A stretch of DNA of 40,583 bases from Cyclobacterium qasimii M12-11B (GCF_000427295.1 NZ_ATNM01000057.1:1-40583), one strand, 5' to 3'; shown: positions 1 through 9,775, numbered from the stretch's first letter. Notes: generated from the letters alone by a model not told the origin. Made by a program: numbers and translations.

Positions 1-24
1 CTAAAGCTATTTTTTATTAACCCT

Positions 25-261
25 TTACTGGTTTTTCGCCAAAGTGAAAATTCTTCTTTTTTTCTTCTTCTTCTTCTTTTTTTCTTCCTTGAGATTGTCC
101 TCAGCATCAGAAAATAAAAGTACTGGGGTAGAGGTGGGAAGGAGTATGTTCTCTTCCACTCCTGATGAATCTACCTCAACCCTGGTCGAATCTTCCTGGC
201 CAAAACCAGCTGAAGTGATAAAAAAAAGCACTACAAATAATAAGTAAATGAGTTTTTTCAT
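25..261 (-). CDS. Small secreted lysine-tract protein, possibly frameshifted at its 3' end
   Basis: The reading frame encodes 78 residues. A signal peptide (about residues 1-21, hydrophobic core then AGFG before Gln) suggests export by Sec. A polar, acidic middle follows, then a run of eight lysines ending KKRRIFTLAKNQ. The lysines come from a purine-only A/G tract, which is prone to slippage. Another frame reads KKNFHFGEKPVKG across the same end, and the third frame stays open to the window edge with KTSKGLIKN. These pieces resemble the K/N-rich 'KNxxxGxKTKKGF' style seen after lysine runs in Cytophagales secreted proteins, as I recall it. The true gene may therefore continue past the left edge in another frame. 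Function unknown. It is divergent from the aminotransferase gene. Confidence 0.4.
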   Translation of the reverse strand: MKKLIYLLFVVLFFITSAGFGQEDSTRVEVDSSGVEENILLPTSTPVLLFSDAEDNLKEEKKKKKKKKRRIFTLAKNQ

Positions 262-505
262 AACAATTTTAAAACGAATATAAAGGCCCGGTTGTTGTAG
301 TTAGGTGCAAAAAATCAAAAGGTCCAGTATACTTAACCATGATAACATTTCTCAAAACTAGTCAAAGATTTAGGAATCGTTGTCATTATGCTTATTTTTG
401 CAAAATTAAAAAGGGGCGGAAAGGCCATCATTCATTACCTAATAATTTACTTGGACAAAAGGTCCTACTAATCTGATTATCAAACGTAATTTAAATAAAA
501 TATAA

Positions 506-1708
506 ATGAATTCCATCCTATCTGATCGTATAAACAATATGGAAGAGTCAGCTACGCTGGCTATGGCAAAAAAAGCCAGGGAATTAAAGACTCAAGGAAT
601 AGACATTATAGGTCTGAGTCTAGGAGAGCCTGATTTTAAAACGCCTAAACACATTCAAGAGGCTGCCAAAGATGCCATCGATGAAGGAAAGTATTTTTCT
701 TATCCTCCAGTAGCGGGTTATCAAGATCTTAGAGAAGCTATCGCTAAAAAGCTAAGGGATCAAAACAATATTTCAGAAGCGAAGGCTGAAAATATAGTGG
801 TTTCTACAGGAGCAAAGCATTCTATAGCCAATATCTTCATGTGCCTTATTAATGAAGGTGATGAAGTGATCATTTTTTCTCCTTATTGGGTTTCTTATTC
901 TGAGGTAATCAAATTGGCCGGTGGTGTACCTGTGCTTATTCAAGGTAGCCTGGAAAACAACTTTAAAGCTACTGCTAAGCAATTAGAGGAAGCCATTACA
1001 GACAAAACCAAGGCGGTGATTTATTCTTCACCATGTAATCCTTCTGGTTCTGTTTTTAATGCGGCTGAATTGGAGGCCATTGCTGATGTAATCAAGAGCA
1101 AAGAAAACCTTTTGGTAATAGCAGATGAAATCTATGAATTGATCAATTTTACTGGTACTCATAAAAGCATTGCCTCTTTTCCAGGGATGTTTGAGCGTAC
1201 CATTACCGTAAATGGATTTTCTAAAGGTTATGCGATGACCGGATGGAGAGTAGGTTATATCTGTGCTCCTTTGTTCATTGCGAAAGCTTGTGAGAAAATT
1301 CAAGGCCAGTTCACTTCTGGTGGTACAGGTATTGCTCAACGTGCCGCACTAGCGGGACTGATTGGCGACCAAAAGCCAACAGAAGAAATGGCGGCAGCCT
1401 ATCTTAAAAGAAGAGACTTGGTTTTGGATTTATTGCGCGATATACCTGGAATCAAAACACACGTACCTGAAGGAGCATTTTACTTTTTCCCTGATGTTTC
1501 TGCCTTTTTTGGTAAATCTGCAGGCGATCAGAAAATTGAAACTGCTGATGATTTTTGCCTTTATGTACTCAAAGAAGCAAATGTATCATTGGTAACAGGA
1601 GCAGCTTTCGGTGCACCTGATTCAATAAGGCTTTCTTATGCAGCATCTGAGGCTGAATTGAAAGAAGCGCTTAAGCGTTTGAAGGAAGTGCTAGCAAAAT
1701 TGAACTAA
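506..1708 (+). CDS. aspC: Pyridoxal-phosphate aminotransferase, aspartate type (class I)
   Basis: This 400-residue protein is full length for class I/II aminotransferases. These cytosolic PLP enzymes move amino groups between aspartate (or a related amino acid) and 2-oxoglutarate. Landmarks in order are SLGEPDF near residue 40, SPCNPSG (substrate and cofactor site), ADEIYE with the Asp that contacts the pyridine nitrogen, and NGFSKGYAMTGWRVGY, where Lys240 would form the Schiff base. IRLSYAAS near the C-terminus carries the Arg that usually binds the substrate carboxylate. The closest family is the bacterial Ib subgroup. Exact substrate choice (aspartate, aromatic or prephenate) cannot be read from sequence, so the symbol is tentative. 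A strong terminator follows directly, so it is probably transcribed alone. The frame is intact, unlike several neighbours. Confidence 0.88.
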   Translation: MNSILSDRINNMEESATLAMAKKARELKTQGIDIIGLSLGEPDFKTPKHIQEAAKDAIDEGKYFSYPPVAGYQDLREAIAKKLRDQNNISEAKAENIVVSTGAKHSIANIFMCLINEGDEVIIFSPYWVSYSEVIKLAGGVPVLIQGSLENNFKATAKQLEEAITDKTKAVIYSSPCNPSGSVFNAAELEAIADVIKSKENLLVIADEIYELINFTGTHKSIASFPGMFERTITVNGFSKGYAMTGWRVGYICAPLFIAKACEKIQGQFTSGGTGIAQRAALAGLIGDQKPTEEMAAAYLKRRDLVLDLLRDIPGIKTHVPEGAFYFFPDVSAFFGKSAGDQKIETADDFCLYVLKEANVSLVTGAAFGAPDSIRLSYAASEAELKEALKRLKEVLAKLN

Positions 1709-1719
1709 CTATAAATATT

Positions 1720-1748
1720 ATCCCCGGGAATTTTTCCGGGGATTTTTC
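1720..1748 (+). terminator. Intrinsic terminator after the aminotransferase gene
   Basis: An 8-bp perfect stem (ATCCCCGG with CCGGGGAT) and an 8-base loop are followed by TTTTTCTT. It lies 11 bases after the stop codon and separates this gene from the glycosyltransferase gene. Confidence 0.85.
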
Positions 1749-1761
1749 TTACTTTTCCAAG

Positions 1762-2471
1762 ATGCAGGCAATCGTAATCACACCCGTAAAAGACGCTCTG
1801 GAGGCTACTCTGGAAACCATTCAGGCCATTTCTGATGCCAATGGCGTTTATGATTATTGGGTTTTTAATGATTATTCTACTGATCAGACCAAAAAGGCCT
1901 TAGAAACGGCCAGTAGTAGTAAAGACTTTAAGCTAATAAACCTGGAGGAGGTAACGTCAAACCCTTCTCCCAATTATAAGACTGTCCTTCAGCTTGCCCA
2001 AAAGACAGCCTTGGAAGCCGGTTTGCCCCTGATCATTGTGGAATCTGACGTTAAGGTAAATCAGGACACTTTAGAAAATTTAGTAAATTTTGCAAATGAT
2101 AATCCTAAGGTAGGGTTAGTCGGAGCCATTACACATGATGCTGAAGGAAAAGTGAATTTCCCTTACCTCAAGTTCAAGCAATTAAAACCAAAGATCCAAC
2201 CAAAACTACAAGAAGCCTTAGCTTTTGTTGTACGCTGATCAGTATTAACTTTTTACAGGAATACGATTTTACCGATCTGGATAACAGCAAGGATTGGTAC
2301 GACACCCATATAAGCCAAAAATCTATTGCCTTGGGTTTTGAAAATTACATACTCCCTGATTTGCCTGTATGGCATAGACCCCACGCCAGCCGTCCCTGGA
2401 AACAACTCAAATACAAGAATCCAGTGCTTTACTACTTTCGAAAGTGGTTTTTGGGCAAGGATAAAATTTAG
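1762..2471 (+). pseudogene. Family 2 glycosyltransferase, broken by one frameshift
   Basis: The first frame gives a GT-A (GT2) start: MQAIVITPVKDALEATLETI, then FNDYSTDQT (nucleotide-sugar site) and IIVESDVKVN, where ESD stands at the usual DXD metal-binding place. It stops at position 2238 after VVR. From position 2235 another frame continues without a break as LISINFLQEYDF and ends in a basic tail with WHRPHASRPWKQ and YYFRKWFLGKDKI. Adding one C (CGC CTG instead of CGCTG) joins the two into about 236 residues, a normal size for this family. It probably moves a sugar onto a cell-surface or lipid acceptor, but the acceptor is unknown. Promoter and operon partners are not clear. A sequencing indel is as likely as a real pseudogene. 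Confidence 0.75.
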
Positions 2472-3069
2472 AAAAATTCTTTATTTAAAAAGCTTTAGGT
2501 ATTTGTTTACACTGAACACTTGTGTGCTTTCTATTGTATGGGAGTCAATCGATTGAAGAAACAATACAATCAGTCTGATTTTGAAATCCAATAGACCAAG
2601 CAAAGCTCAAAGCACGGTAAGCTTTTGCTTTATTAGTCCTATTAGAAGTCGGGTTTAATATAAAACACTTGATGAATTCTCATCAACTGCCAATTTTAGT
2701 AATGAGCAGGCCTACTACTTTTCTTGCTATTACAATAAAATTAAATTGTATTATTTAAATAAAAAATTATTTTTTCTATTTTCAAATTTAATGTGTCCAA
2801 AAGATTTATTCTTGATCAAGAATTCATGCTCAACTAATTGTCCCAGCTGAGGAGGTTCATTTATACCTCCATATTATTTGATTATAATTATTTGAGGCAT
2901 TTTCAACTTGAATTTTGACAAGAAAAGTACCGTTATTATTCAAAATTTGAATTCATTCTGGCTTTTTTTATTGCGTTTCTTTTGAAAGAAAAGATGCATT
3001 TTTATTTATGTCAAATTTTTGTTTTGTGATTATTTCTCTAAAATATCGAAGTATACTAAGAAGTATTTA

Positions 3070-3101
3070 TTGCTTTAATGGCTGGAAATATTGTATATTT
3101 G
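3070..3101 (+). promoter_or_regulatory. Bacteroidota-type promoter before the DUF4421 gene
   Basis: TATATTTG (3094-3101) fits the phylum's -7 consensus TAnnTTTG exactly. A TTG lies 21 bases upstream (3070-3072), in the accepted place of the -33 element. It is about 160 bases before the chosen start of the outer-membrane protein. Confidence 0.45.
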
Positions 3102-3154
3102 TCGTGGGTGATTAAGCAACTTTTTATACTTATTCTTTTTTTTGATAATTAAAT

Positions 3155-3194
3155 GGAGGTTATTTCGAATTAATTTTTCCTAACCTCCCTTTTC
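3155..3194 (+). terminator. Leader hairpin, terminator-like
   Basis: An 8-bp stem (GGAGGTTA with TAACCTCC, loop of 18) is followed by CTTTTCT. It sits between the promoter-like site and the DUF4421 start, so it could end a short RNA or attenuate the leader. The loop is long and the T-run is broken, so this is uncertain. Confidence 0.35.
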
Positions 3195-3262
3195 TGAATG
3201 AGTTACGTTTTAATCTTGCGAATGAGTTGGTTTCATTAATTATGGGTAATCTAATTGTCTTT

Positions 3263-4279
3263 ATGAAATATATCATTGCATTGACCCTTTCCATTCTTGT
3301 TTTTCATTCCACAGTAGTAGCCCAGGAGTCTTCTGATTCAACAGAATACTATAAAACCTATCCAGACAAATTGGTGCTAAGAACCTATATGTCTAGAAAA
3401 TATACAGGTCTGGGTTTAAAAGTAGGAGATGAAGATTATTGGTACAGGCCAAATTCCACCTTGAATATGGGAGTAGGGGCTACTTATGATGGATTAACAT
3501 TGAATCTTGCCTACGGTTTTGGGTTTTTAAATCCAGATAAAAAACGTGGAGAATCAAAGTATTTGGATTTACAGGCCCATGCCTATCCTAAAAATTGGGT
3601 TATAGATTTCTTTGGACAATTTTATAACGGCTATTATTTGCAGAGGGGGAGTACTATAGGAAGCAGCAATGAATCAAGGTTGTTCCCCGACATGAAGTTA
3701 AGGGTTTTAGGAGCCTCTGTTCAGTATTTATTTAACGGAGATAAGTTTTCTTATAGGGCAGCATTTTTGCAAAATGAATGGCAAAAAAAGTCTGCAGGTT
3801 CTTTTATGGCCGGGATGGAAATTTATGGAGGGCAAGTGAGGAATGGGGCTGGGATTCTGCACGCACAATCCGTTGCTCAAAATTTTAACCAGATAAAATA
3901 TTTTGAAGTGGGACCGAATTTTGGTTACGCTTATTCCTGGATAATAAAGAAACACTTTTTTATTACCTTATCTGCAGCCTCCAGTTTGTCATTGGGCAGG
4001 ACCTACTTAAGTTTTGAAGATGGTACAGAAAACAATAATTGGTCTATTCGTCCAAATTATTTATTAAGAGGGTTTACTGGATACAATTCGGATAGATGGT
4101 CACTTAATGTTAATTATGTATACAATCAGGTGAATTTATCTCCAGTCAGTGGGTATAAAATCAATTTGGGTACCGGAAATTATCGATTAAATCTTATTTA
4201 TCGCATTAGCCCTGGCCCAGGGCTTAGAAAAAAGTTAGGGCTGATTGATAAACTCAAAGGGAAATTGGGAGCAAAATAA
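3263..4279 (+). CDS. DUF4421 family outer-membrane protein
   Basis: I chose the ATG at 3263 because it opens directly with a signal peptide, MKYIIALTLSILVFHSTVVAQ, with cleavage before Gln. An upstream in-frame ATG at 3227 would add 12 residues and spoil it. The mature part matches the DUF4421 pattern: KLVLRTYMSRKYTGL, then WYRPNSTLNMGVGATYDG, a FLNPDKKRGESKYLDLQ stretch, and WVIDFFGQFYNGYYL. Repeated alternating polar/hydrophobic strands and a final NYRLNLIYRIS strand point to a beta-barrel of about 320 residues. The family has no established function and is restricted mainly to Bacteroidota. A short basic tail (GPGLRKKLGLIDKLKGKLGAK) follows the last strand. It stands alone, with its own promoter-like site. 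Confidence 0.82.
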   Translation: MKYIIALTLSILVFHSTVVAQESSDSTEYYKTYPDKLVLRTYMSRKYTGLGLKVGDEDYWYRPNSTLNMGVGATYDGLTLNLAYGFGFLNPDKKRGESKYLDLQAHAYPKNWVIDFFGQFYNGYYLQRGSTIGSSNESRLFPDMKLRVLGASVQYLFNGDKFSYRAAFLQNEWQKKSAGSFMAGMEIYGGQVRNGAGILHAQSVAQNFNQIKYFEVGPNFGYAYSWIIKKHFFITLSAASSLSLGRTYLSFEDGTENNNWSIRPNYLLRGFTGYNSDRWSLNVNYVYNQVNLSPVSGYKINLGTGNYRLNLIYRISPGPGLRKKLGLIDKLKGKLGAK

Positions 4280-4624
4280 GCTACTGTTATCACTAAATTG
4301 ATGCGTCATTTTTTTATTTCATCGTCAGAAGCCCTATTTCTCATTTTTAAATTTCTATTATTGGTTTGACCGTCCCGGTTAAATAAAAATTCTTTAATCA
4401 TTTGATCTATAGGGTATTTGGTAATTGCGTATTTTGGATATAAATTCAGAATAAACTATTTAGTAATCCGTAGTTAACAAAATAGAAACATACATATAAC
4501 ACAATACAAGTTGTTAGATTTTTTGATAATGTGCCTATTTGCCAATATATATTGTGGGGGTAGTGGTATCTTTTCATGTATTGTAGTATAATAAGAAATA
4601 GAGTTTAAACTATAAAAATAATTT
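4280..4624. other. Intergenic region upstream of the SusC gene
   Basis: About 345 AT-rich bases. I found no gene, no perfect TAnnTTTG box and no strong hairpin. The promoter for the susCD pair should be here but could not be placed. Confidence 0.5.
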
Positions 4625-7600
4625 ATGGTGCAGAGGTTTACAAAAATCAGACACTGGTATTGTTTAGTAATGTTATGGTTCCTGATAGGAGCCATACTTC
4701 CAGAGGCTTTGGCCCAAAGTAGAAGGGTCACAGGTAAAGTCATCTCTCAAGAAGATGGCTTAGGTATTCCCGGAGTAAATGTACTCCTTCAGGGAGGTCA
4801 ATCCGGTACAGCTACAGATGTTAATGGGGATTATTCCATAACCGTTGTGGACAACAACGCGGTTTTGATCTTTTCATTCATCGGATTTGAGCCATTAAAT
4901 GAAGTAGTGGGTAACCGCTCTGTAATTAACGTAACGCTTAATGAAGATGCTTCAGAAATGAAGGAAGTCGTAGTTACTGCCCTTGGTATAAAAAGGGAAG
5001 AGATTTCTTTGGGTTATTCTATAGAGCGTGTCGGTGGTGAAGAACTGACCAGAGTAGTCCAGGAAAGTTTTCTTAATGGAATGGCTGGTAAGGTTGCTGG
5101 TGTATCCATCAGTTCTACTGGTGGTACTGGTTCATCTGTAAGTATGGTGATCAGAGGTGCCTCTTCTTTAAGTAGTGACAATCAACCACTGTTTGTAGTA
5201 GATGGTGTGCCGATTGCCAATACCCTCAACAATGTCTCTTCGGTAGGCTCAGAAAACAGGGTGGATTATGGAAATGCAATTTCAGGCCTAAATCCTGATG
5301 ATATAGCAGACATTTCTATCCTGAAAGGACCTAGTGCAGCGGCACTTTATGGCTCCCGGGCAGGGAATGGTGTTGTTATTATTACTACCAAGGGTGGTAA
5401 TGTAGACCGCCTTACCGTAAATGTTTCTACCAATACAGTATTTGATGTACCCTTCAAATTTTTGAAATGGCACAGTAAATTTGGCGCCGGCCAATTTTCT
5501 GCTATCCCACCAGAAATAAGTGGTACGCCATTGTCCAATCCATTTGGTAGCCTGGTTCAGGAAAATGTGAATGCTGCCTTTGGTGCCGAGTTGGATAAAG
5601 GATACGAGCAGGTACAGTGGAACAGTCCTTTGGATGAAAATGGAAATCCTATTGCTATGCCTTTGGTTTCCTACCCGAATAACGTCCAAAATTTTGTTCA
5701 AACGGGAGTTACCACATCCAATAGTTTTTCAGTGGCTAATAGCAGTGAATCAATGAATTATAGGGTGTCTTATTCCAACATGCGGAATAAAGGGATCATA
5801 CCGAATTCAGATTTATTTAGAAATACTTTAAACATCAATTCTAACCTAAAGCTCAATGATAAATTAAGCATTAGCACCAATATAGATGTTAGCCGTAACA
5901 ATTCGAACAATAGACCCGCAGGTGAACGTGGAACAAACCCTTTACAATGGGCCTATGAAACATCTCCTCATGTTAATGTTTTGGATCTGAAAGATTACTG
6001 GCTTCCTGGCCAAGAAGGTCTGGAACAAAAAACCATGGATGCAGGCCAAGAAATCAGAGTAACTGATAATCCTTATTTCCTTGCCAATGAAGTAAACAAT
6101 AGCTTCAAAAGAGACAGGGTTTTTGGAAATGTAAAAGCCGATTGGCAGATTTCGCCATCATTTAATTTCTTTGCTCGCTATTCTTTGGATCTTTTCAACG
6201 AAACCAGAGAAACCAAGATAAGTAGGAGTTACAGTCAGGAGCCTGAGGGAGCCTATGGTGTCACAGATATTCAGCGTATGGAAACGAATGCTGATTTCTT
6301 GCTTACCTATAATAAGGATGTAAATGATTTTGGGATTACGCTTTCTGGAGGAGGAAATATCCGATACCAAAATGGTAGTAATCTATTTGCAGGCTCCAAA
6401 TCTGGTGTTGGTTTGATCACTCCAGGTGTGTTTACGCTTCAGAATATTTCACCAGATAATATCCAATATTCTAATAGTAGATTTGAAAGAGGGATTCACA
6501 GTTTGTATGGTTTAGCAAACCTATCCTATAAGGACATGCTATACCTGGATCTTACTGCTAGAAATGATTGGTCAAGCACACTTCTTGATGCAAATCCTTA
6601 TTTCTATCCCTCTGCTGCTTTAAGTGTATTGGTCAGTGAAATGTTAGATTTACCAGAACCTTTCAGTTTGGTAAAGCTTAGAGGAGGATTTGCCTCTGTG
6701 GGAAATGATGCCAGTCCTTATCAGCTTTTAGCTGCATTGTCCAATGCTGGAGCTTGGGGGAATATTCCAAGGTTGTCTTTACCTAGTAACATATTGAATC
6801 AGTTTTTGAAACCGGAAATTGCAACCTCATTTGAAGGGGGCATTGATCTTCATTTTGCCAATGACAGGGTAAGGTTTAGTGGTACCTATTATAAAGTAGA
6901 GAACGAAAATCAAGTTATTGGTATAGGCTTGCCTCCATCTACAGGTTATTCTGGAAAACAAATAAATGCAGGTCTTTTGCAAAGTGAAGGTGTAGAGCTT
7001 TCACTTGGCGCTGATATTATCCAGAGTAAAAACTGGAATTGGACGACCAATTTTAACCTGACCAGAAACAGGACAAAGATTATTGAATTGGCAGATGAAT
7101 TGCCTTACTATACACTTTGGGAAGATGCCCGAGGTGGCGCCTGGACATATGTAGGGGAGGAAATTGGGGACCTTTATGATGCCCAAGTAGTCACTGTAGA
7201 GGATCCGGAATCTCCTTATTTCGGTTTTCCGCTTTTGGATCAGACAGGAAAATGGCAAAGTATAGATGCTGTAAGTACCAGAAATAAAATAGGGAATTTT
7301 AACCCTAAATTTATTTTGGGCATGCAAACCTCTTTGTCTTACAAAAACTTTCATTTGAACCTGACCTTTGATTGGAGAAATGGCGGAGATTTTGTTTCCC
7401 AAACGTATAGGTTTGGAGAGGAACATGGTAGGTCTTCTATCTTCTTAGACAAATTGATCAATCCAGGAGAAATGGAAGGAAGTGAATTGAAAGACTACTT
7501 GATAGATAATAAGGAATCTATGATCTTGATCAATGGTAATAACTTTCCTTTGGTTGGAGGACCGACGCCGGAATACGGAAGTTACCCTTTCACCTTTGGC

Positions 7601-8056
7601 CCATTTACTTTGCCACATGGAGGAGTATTTATCCCTGGTGTTTATGCCACAGAATTTGATGATGACGGCAATCCTACAGCCTACGCTGAGAACCTAGGAG
7701 AGAATATTGGACAGCCTGGAGGAACGCTAACCTTGCCTTATGCAGGTAGTACAGCCTGGAGCTTTTCAAGGGCCTTCTTATATGATGCTTCATTTGTCAA
7801 GTTAAGAGAAGTTTCCTTTGGATACGACTTGCCTAAACGTTATGCCTCGGTTTTAAAAATGCAGAATTTGAGTTTCTCTGTTTATAGCAGGAATATTATC
7901 CTGTGGACGGCTGCGAAAATCAATATAGACCCAGAGATGGCATTTCAACCTTCGGGGAGCACCCAAGCAGGCTCTCAATTCAAACAAGGGATAGAGAGAT
8001 GGAATGTGATGCCTTGGGTGATGCCCATAGGTTTTAAAGTCAATGCTACTTTTTAA
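4625..8056 (+). CDS. susC: SusC/RagA-like TonB-dependent outer-membrane receptor
   Basis: This 1143-residue receptor imports a ligand across the outer membrane using TonB energy, together with the SusD lipoprotein encoded next. The order is: signal peptide (residues 1-30, ALA before Gln31), then a carboxypeptidase-regulatory-like domain (RVTGKVISQEDGLGIPGVNV to about residue 110). The EVVVTALGIKREE stretch follows, then a plug domain with DGVPI and GPSAAALYGSRAGNGVVIITTKGG, the hallmark of SusC proteins. The long beta-barrel ends in the aromatic residue of VNATF. No carbohydrate enzyme, sigma factor or anti-sigma factor lies beside it, so the substrate cannot be inferred; peptides or sugars are both possible. 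The symbol names the family, not a proven starch role. Confidence 0.93.
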   Translation: MVQRFTKIRHWYCLVMLWFLIGAILPEALAQSRRVTGKVISQEDGLGIPGVNVLLQGGQSGTATDVNGDYSITVVDNNAVLIFSFIGFEPLNEVVGNRSVINVTLNEDASEMKEVVVTALGIKREEISLGYSIERVGGEELTRVVQESFLNGMAGKVAGVSISSTGGTGSSVSMVIRGASSLSSDNQPLFVVDGVPIANTLNNVSSVGSENRVDYGNAISGLNPDDIADISILKGPSAAALYGSRAGNGVVIITTKGGNVDRLTVNVSTNTVFDVPFKFLKWHSKFGAGQFSAIPPEISGTPLSNPFGSLVQENVNAAFGAELDKGYEQVQWNSPLDENGNPIAMPLVSYPNNVQNFVQTGVTTSNSFSVANSSESMNYRVSYSNMRNKGIIPNSDLFRNTLNINSNLKLNDKLSISTNIDVSRNNSNNRPAGERGTNPLQWAYETSPHVNVLDLKDYWLPGQEGLEQKTMDAGQEIRVTDNPYFLANEVNNSFKRDRVFGNVKADWQISPSFNFFARYSLDLFNETRETKISRSYSQEPEGAYGVTDIQRMETNADFLLTYNKDVNDFGITLSGGGNIRYQNGSNLFAGSKSGVGLITPGVFTLQNISPDNIQYSNSRFERGIHSLYGLANLSYKDMLYLDLTARNDWSSTLLDANPYFYPSAALSVLVSEMLDLPEPFSLVKLRGGFASVGNDASPYQLLAALSNAGAWGNIPRLSLPSNILNQFLKPEIATSFEGGIDLHFANDRVRFSGTYYKVENENQVIGIGLPPSTGYSGKQINAGLLQSEGVELSLGADIIQSKNWNWTTNFNLTRNRTKIIELADELPYYTLWEDARGGAWTYVGEEIGDLYDAQVVTVEDPESPYFGFPLLDQTGKWQSIDAVSTRNKIGNFNPKFILGMQTSLSYKNFHLNLTFDWRNGGDFVSQTYRFGEEHGRSSIFLDKLINPGEMEGSELKDYLIDNKESMILINGNNFPLVGGPTPEYGSYPFTFGPFTLPHGGVFIPGVYATEFDDDGNPTAYAENLGENIGQPGGTLTLPYAGSTAWSFSRAFLYDASFVKLREVSFGYDLPKRYASVLKMQNLSFSVYSRNIILWTAAKINIDPEMAFQPSGSTQAGSQFKQGIERWNVMPWVMPIGFKVNATF

Positions 8057-8088
8057 GTGTTAGTTTTCAACTGATAAACGAAAATATT

Positions 8089-9747
8089 ATGATTATCAAG
8101 AATAAATTATTATTCGGTTGGGCACTTTTATTACTATGTACCTTTTCCTGTAAGGAAGACCTCATAGAAATGAATATTAACCCAAATGGCGCAAGTCCAG
8201 AAACGGCGAATCCTAACCTGGTACTTTCGACGGTGCTGACAGAGGCGGGGAAATCTGTGCTAAATCTTGGGTATCAAGACATCGCAGGAGTCATGCAGCA
8301 TACCCAAAAAGATGGCTGGTCAGGGGCTCATAATTCCTATGACTGGAACCGAAGCAATAGCTGGTCAGGTTATTATGGAATCCTAAGGAACAACCAATTT
8401 GTTTATGACAGGGCTGTAGAATTAGATCAGGAACTTCACCAAGGAGTAACTTTGGTGATTAGAGGGATGATGTTTGGTTTAATAACGGATCTTTGGGGAG
8501 ATGCTCCTTATTCATTAGCCCTTAAAGGTAATGAAGTAACTCCTGAGACTACTTTTCCTGCCTATGATACCCAAGAAAATATTTATAAAGGTATTCTTGA
8601 CGAATTGGAAGTCGCCAACCAACTGCTATCCAAATCAAAAGGGGATTACAATAGCTCAATTGAAGGGGCTGATGTATTCTATAGTGGAGACCCTTCAAAA
8701 TGGAGAAAGATGGCCAATTCGCTAAAACTTAGGTTTTATATGAGGCTTTCTGAAAAGTTGCCTGATTTTGCGAAACAAGGTATAGAAACCATTCTTGCAA
8801 ACCCTGGCATGTACCCAATCATCACCAATCCTGGAGATGACGCCACCATGGGTTTTGAAAGCATAAGTAAGGAAAGTAGCTGGCCAAACAATACCAAGTT
8901 TGATGTAGATGCAAGCAATTACCGTAGACTGAAAATGTGTCAAACTTTGGTGGAAGCCATGAGAGCAAAAAATGACCCTCGACTTGGAGTATGGGCCAAT
9001 CCTGTGGAAATCCCACTTGTAGTTGATGCCAGTCTACCAGAAGGTACAGATAAAATAGAAGATGGAAAAAGATACCTCTCACCAGATGTATTGGAAAGCA
9101 GAAATGTTGCGCTAGAGGATATCAGTCAGAACCCTGATTATGTAGGAATTCCTCCAGGTATAGCTGGAGCACAGGTTTATAACATGAGTCCAGATGCCAA
9201 TCAGGCGGCTTTTAACCCTCATGTTTCCTGGCTTAATGATAGGTATAGAGAGCCTACCGGACCTTTATTGAGAGCAAGATTAATTACTGCATCAGAAGTA
9301 AATTTCATTTTAGCAGAAGCCGCTTTGAAAGGTTGGGCCGTAGGAGGTACTGCTGAAGAGTATTATAACAAAGCCATTCAGTCTTCTTTTACTACTTGGG
9401 GATTGTCCGGTTCGGTAGAGACCTACCTTACGCAGGAAAATGTGAAATTTGATGGTACTGTCAAACAATTAATAGAGCAGAAGTGGATCGCTTCCTGGAC
9501 GGCAGCTGCAGAGTCTTGGTTTGACTATCGAAGAACTGGTTACCCAGAATTGGAAGCAGGACCTTATACTATTCGGTCAGTATTGCCTGTTCGTTTGTAT
9601 TATATGGTTGAGGAACGAAACCTCAATCAGGAAAATGCAGAAGCAGCCATGAGTCGATTAGAAATCACCAATTTCTCAGAAGTAGATGGAGCCAATAGTG
9701 CCTGGTCAAAACCTTGGGTTATTCAAGGTACAGGCAAACCTTGGTAA
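8089..9747 (+). CDS. susD: SusD/RagB-like surface lipoprotein (SusD-like_2 type)
   Basis: This 552-residue partner of the SusC receptor starts 32 bases after it, so the two form an operon. The N-terminus is a lipoprotein signal with the lipobox TFSC (Cys21), which anchors it on the outer membrane as the lid that captures substrate. INPNGASPETANPNLVLSTVL and the later GDAPYSLAL stretch are typical of the SusD-like_2 family. Helical TPR-like parts and the ESWFDYRRTGYPEL motif near the C-terminus also fit this group. Members are often paired with SusC proteins of unknown substrate. The frame is intact, and a strong terminator follows and closes the operon. Confidence 0.92.
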   Translation: MIIKNKLLFGWALLLLCTFSCKEDLIEMNINPNGASPETANPNLVLSTVLTEAGKSVLNLGYQDIAGVMQHTQKDGWSGAHNSYDWNRSNSWSGYYGILRNNQFVYDRAVELDQELHQGVTLVIRGMMFGLITDLWGDAPYSLALKGNEVTPETTFPAYDTQENIYKGILDELEVANQLLSKSKGDYNSSIEGADVFYSGDPSKWRKMANSLKLRFYMRLSEKLPDFAKQGIETILANPGMYPIITNPGDDATMGFESISKESSWPNNTKFDVDASNYRRLKMCQTLVEAMRAKNDPRLGVWANPVEIPLVVDASLPEGTDKIEDGKRYLSPDVLESRNVALEDISQNPDYVGIPPGIAGAQVYNMSPDANQAAFNPHVSWLNDRYREPTGPLLRARLITASEVNFILAEAALKGWAVGGTAEEYYNKAIQSSFTTWGLSGSVETYLTQENVKFDGTVKQLIEQKWIASWTAAAESWFDYRRTGYPELEAGPYTIRSVLPVRLYYMVEERNLNQENAEAAMSRLEITNFSEVDGANSAWSKPWVIQGTGKPW

Positions 9748-9775
9748 GTTTGTAATCAATAACAGAATTTTAGAT

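Larger units (their letters stand above)
2472..3262. other. Long AT-rich intergenic region with small inverted repeats
   Basis: About 790 bases without a convincing gene. It contains the 12-bp palindrome TCAATCGATTGA (2545-2556) nested inside the arms ATTGTAT/ATACAAT (2533-2539, 2564-2570). It also holds a GGAGGT/ACCTCC hairpin (2851-2870), a promoter-like site (3070-3101) and a second GGAGGTTA/TAACCTCC hairpin (3155-3188). Nothing else in it could be assigned. Confidence 0.6.

Noticed and set aside
44-247. Plus-strand open frame with a phenylalanine run
   Set aside because: It is the complement of the lysine-tract gene; the Phe run only mirrors the purine tract, and the minus frame has a proper signal peptide.
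2326-2556. Separate small gene after the glycosyltransferase
   Set aside because: The overlapping frame (FLQEYDF to FLGKDKI) is the real continuation of the glycosyltransferase; this one is its shadow.
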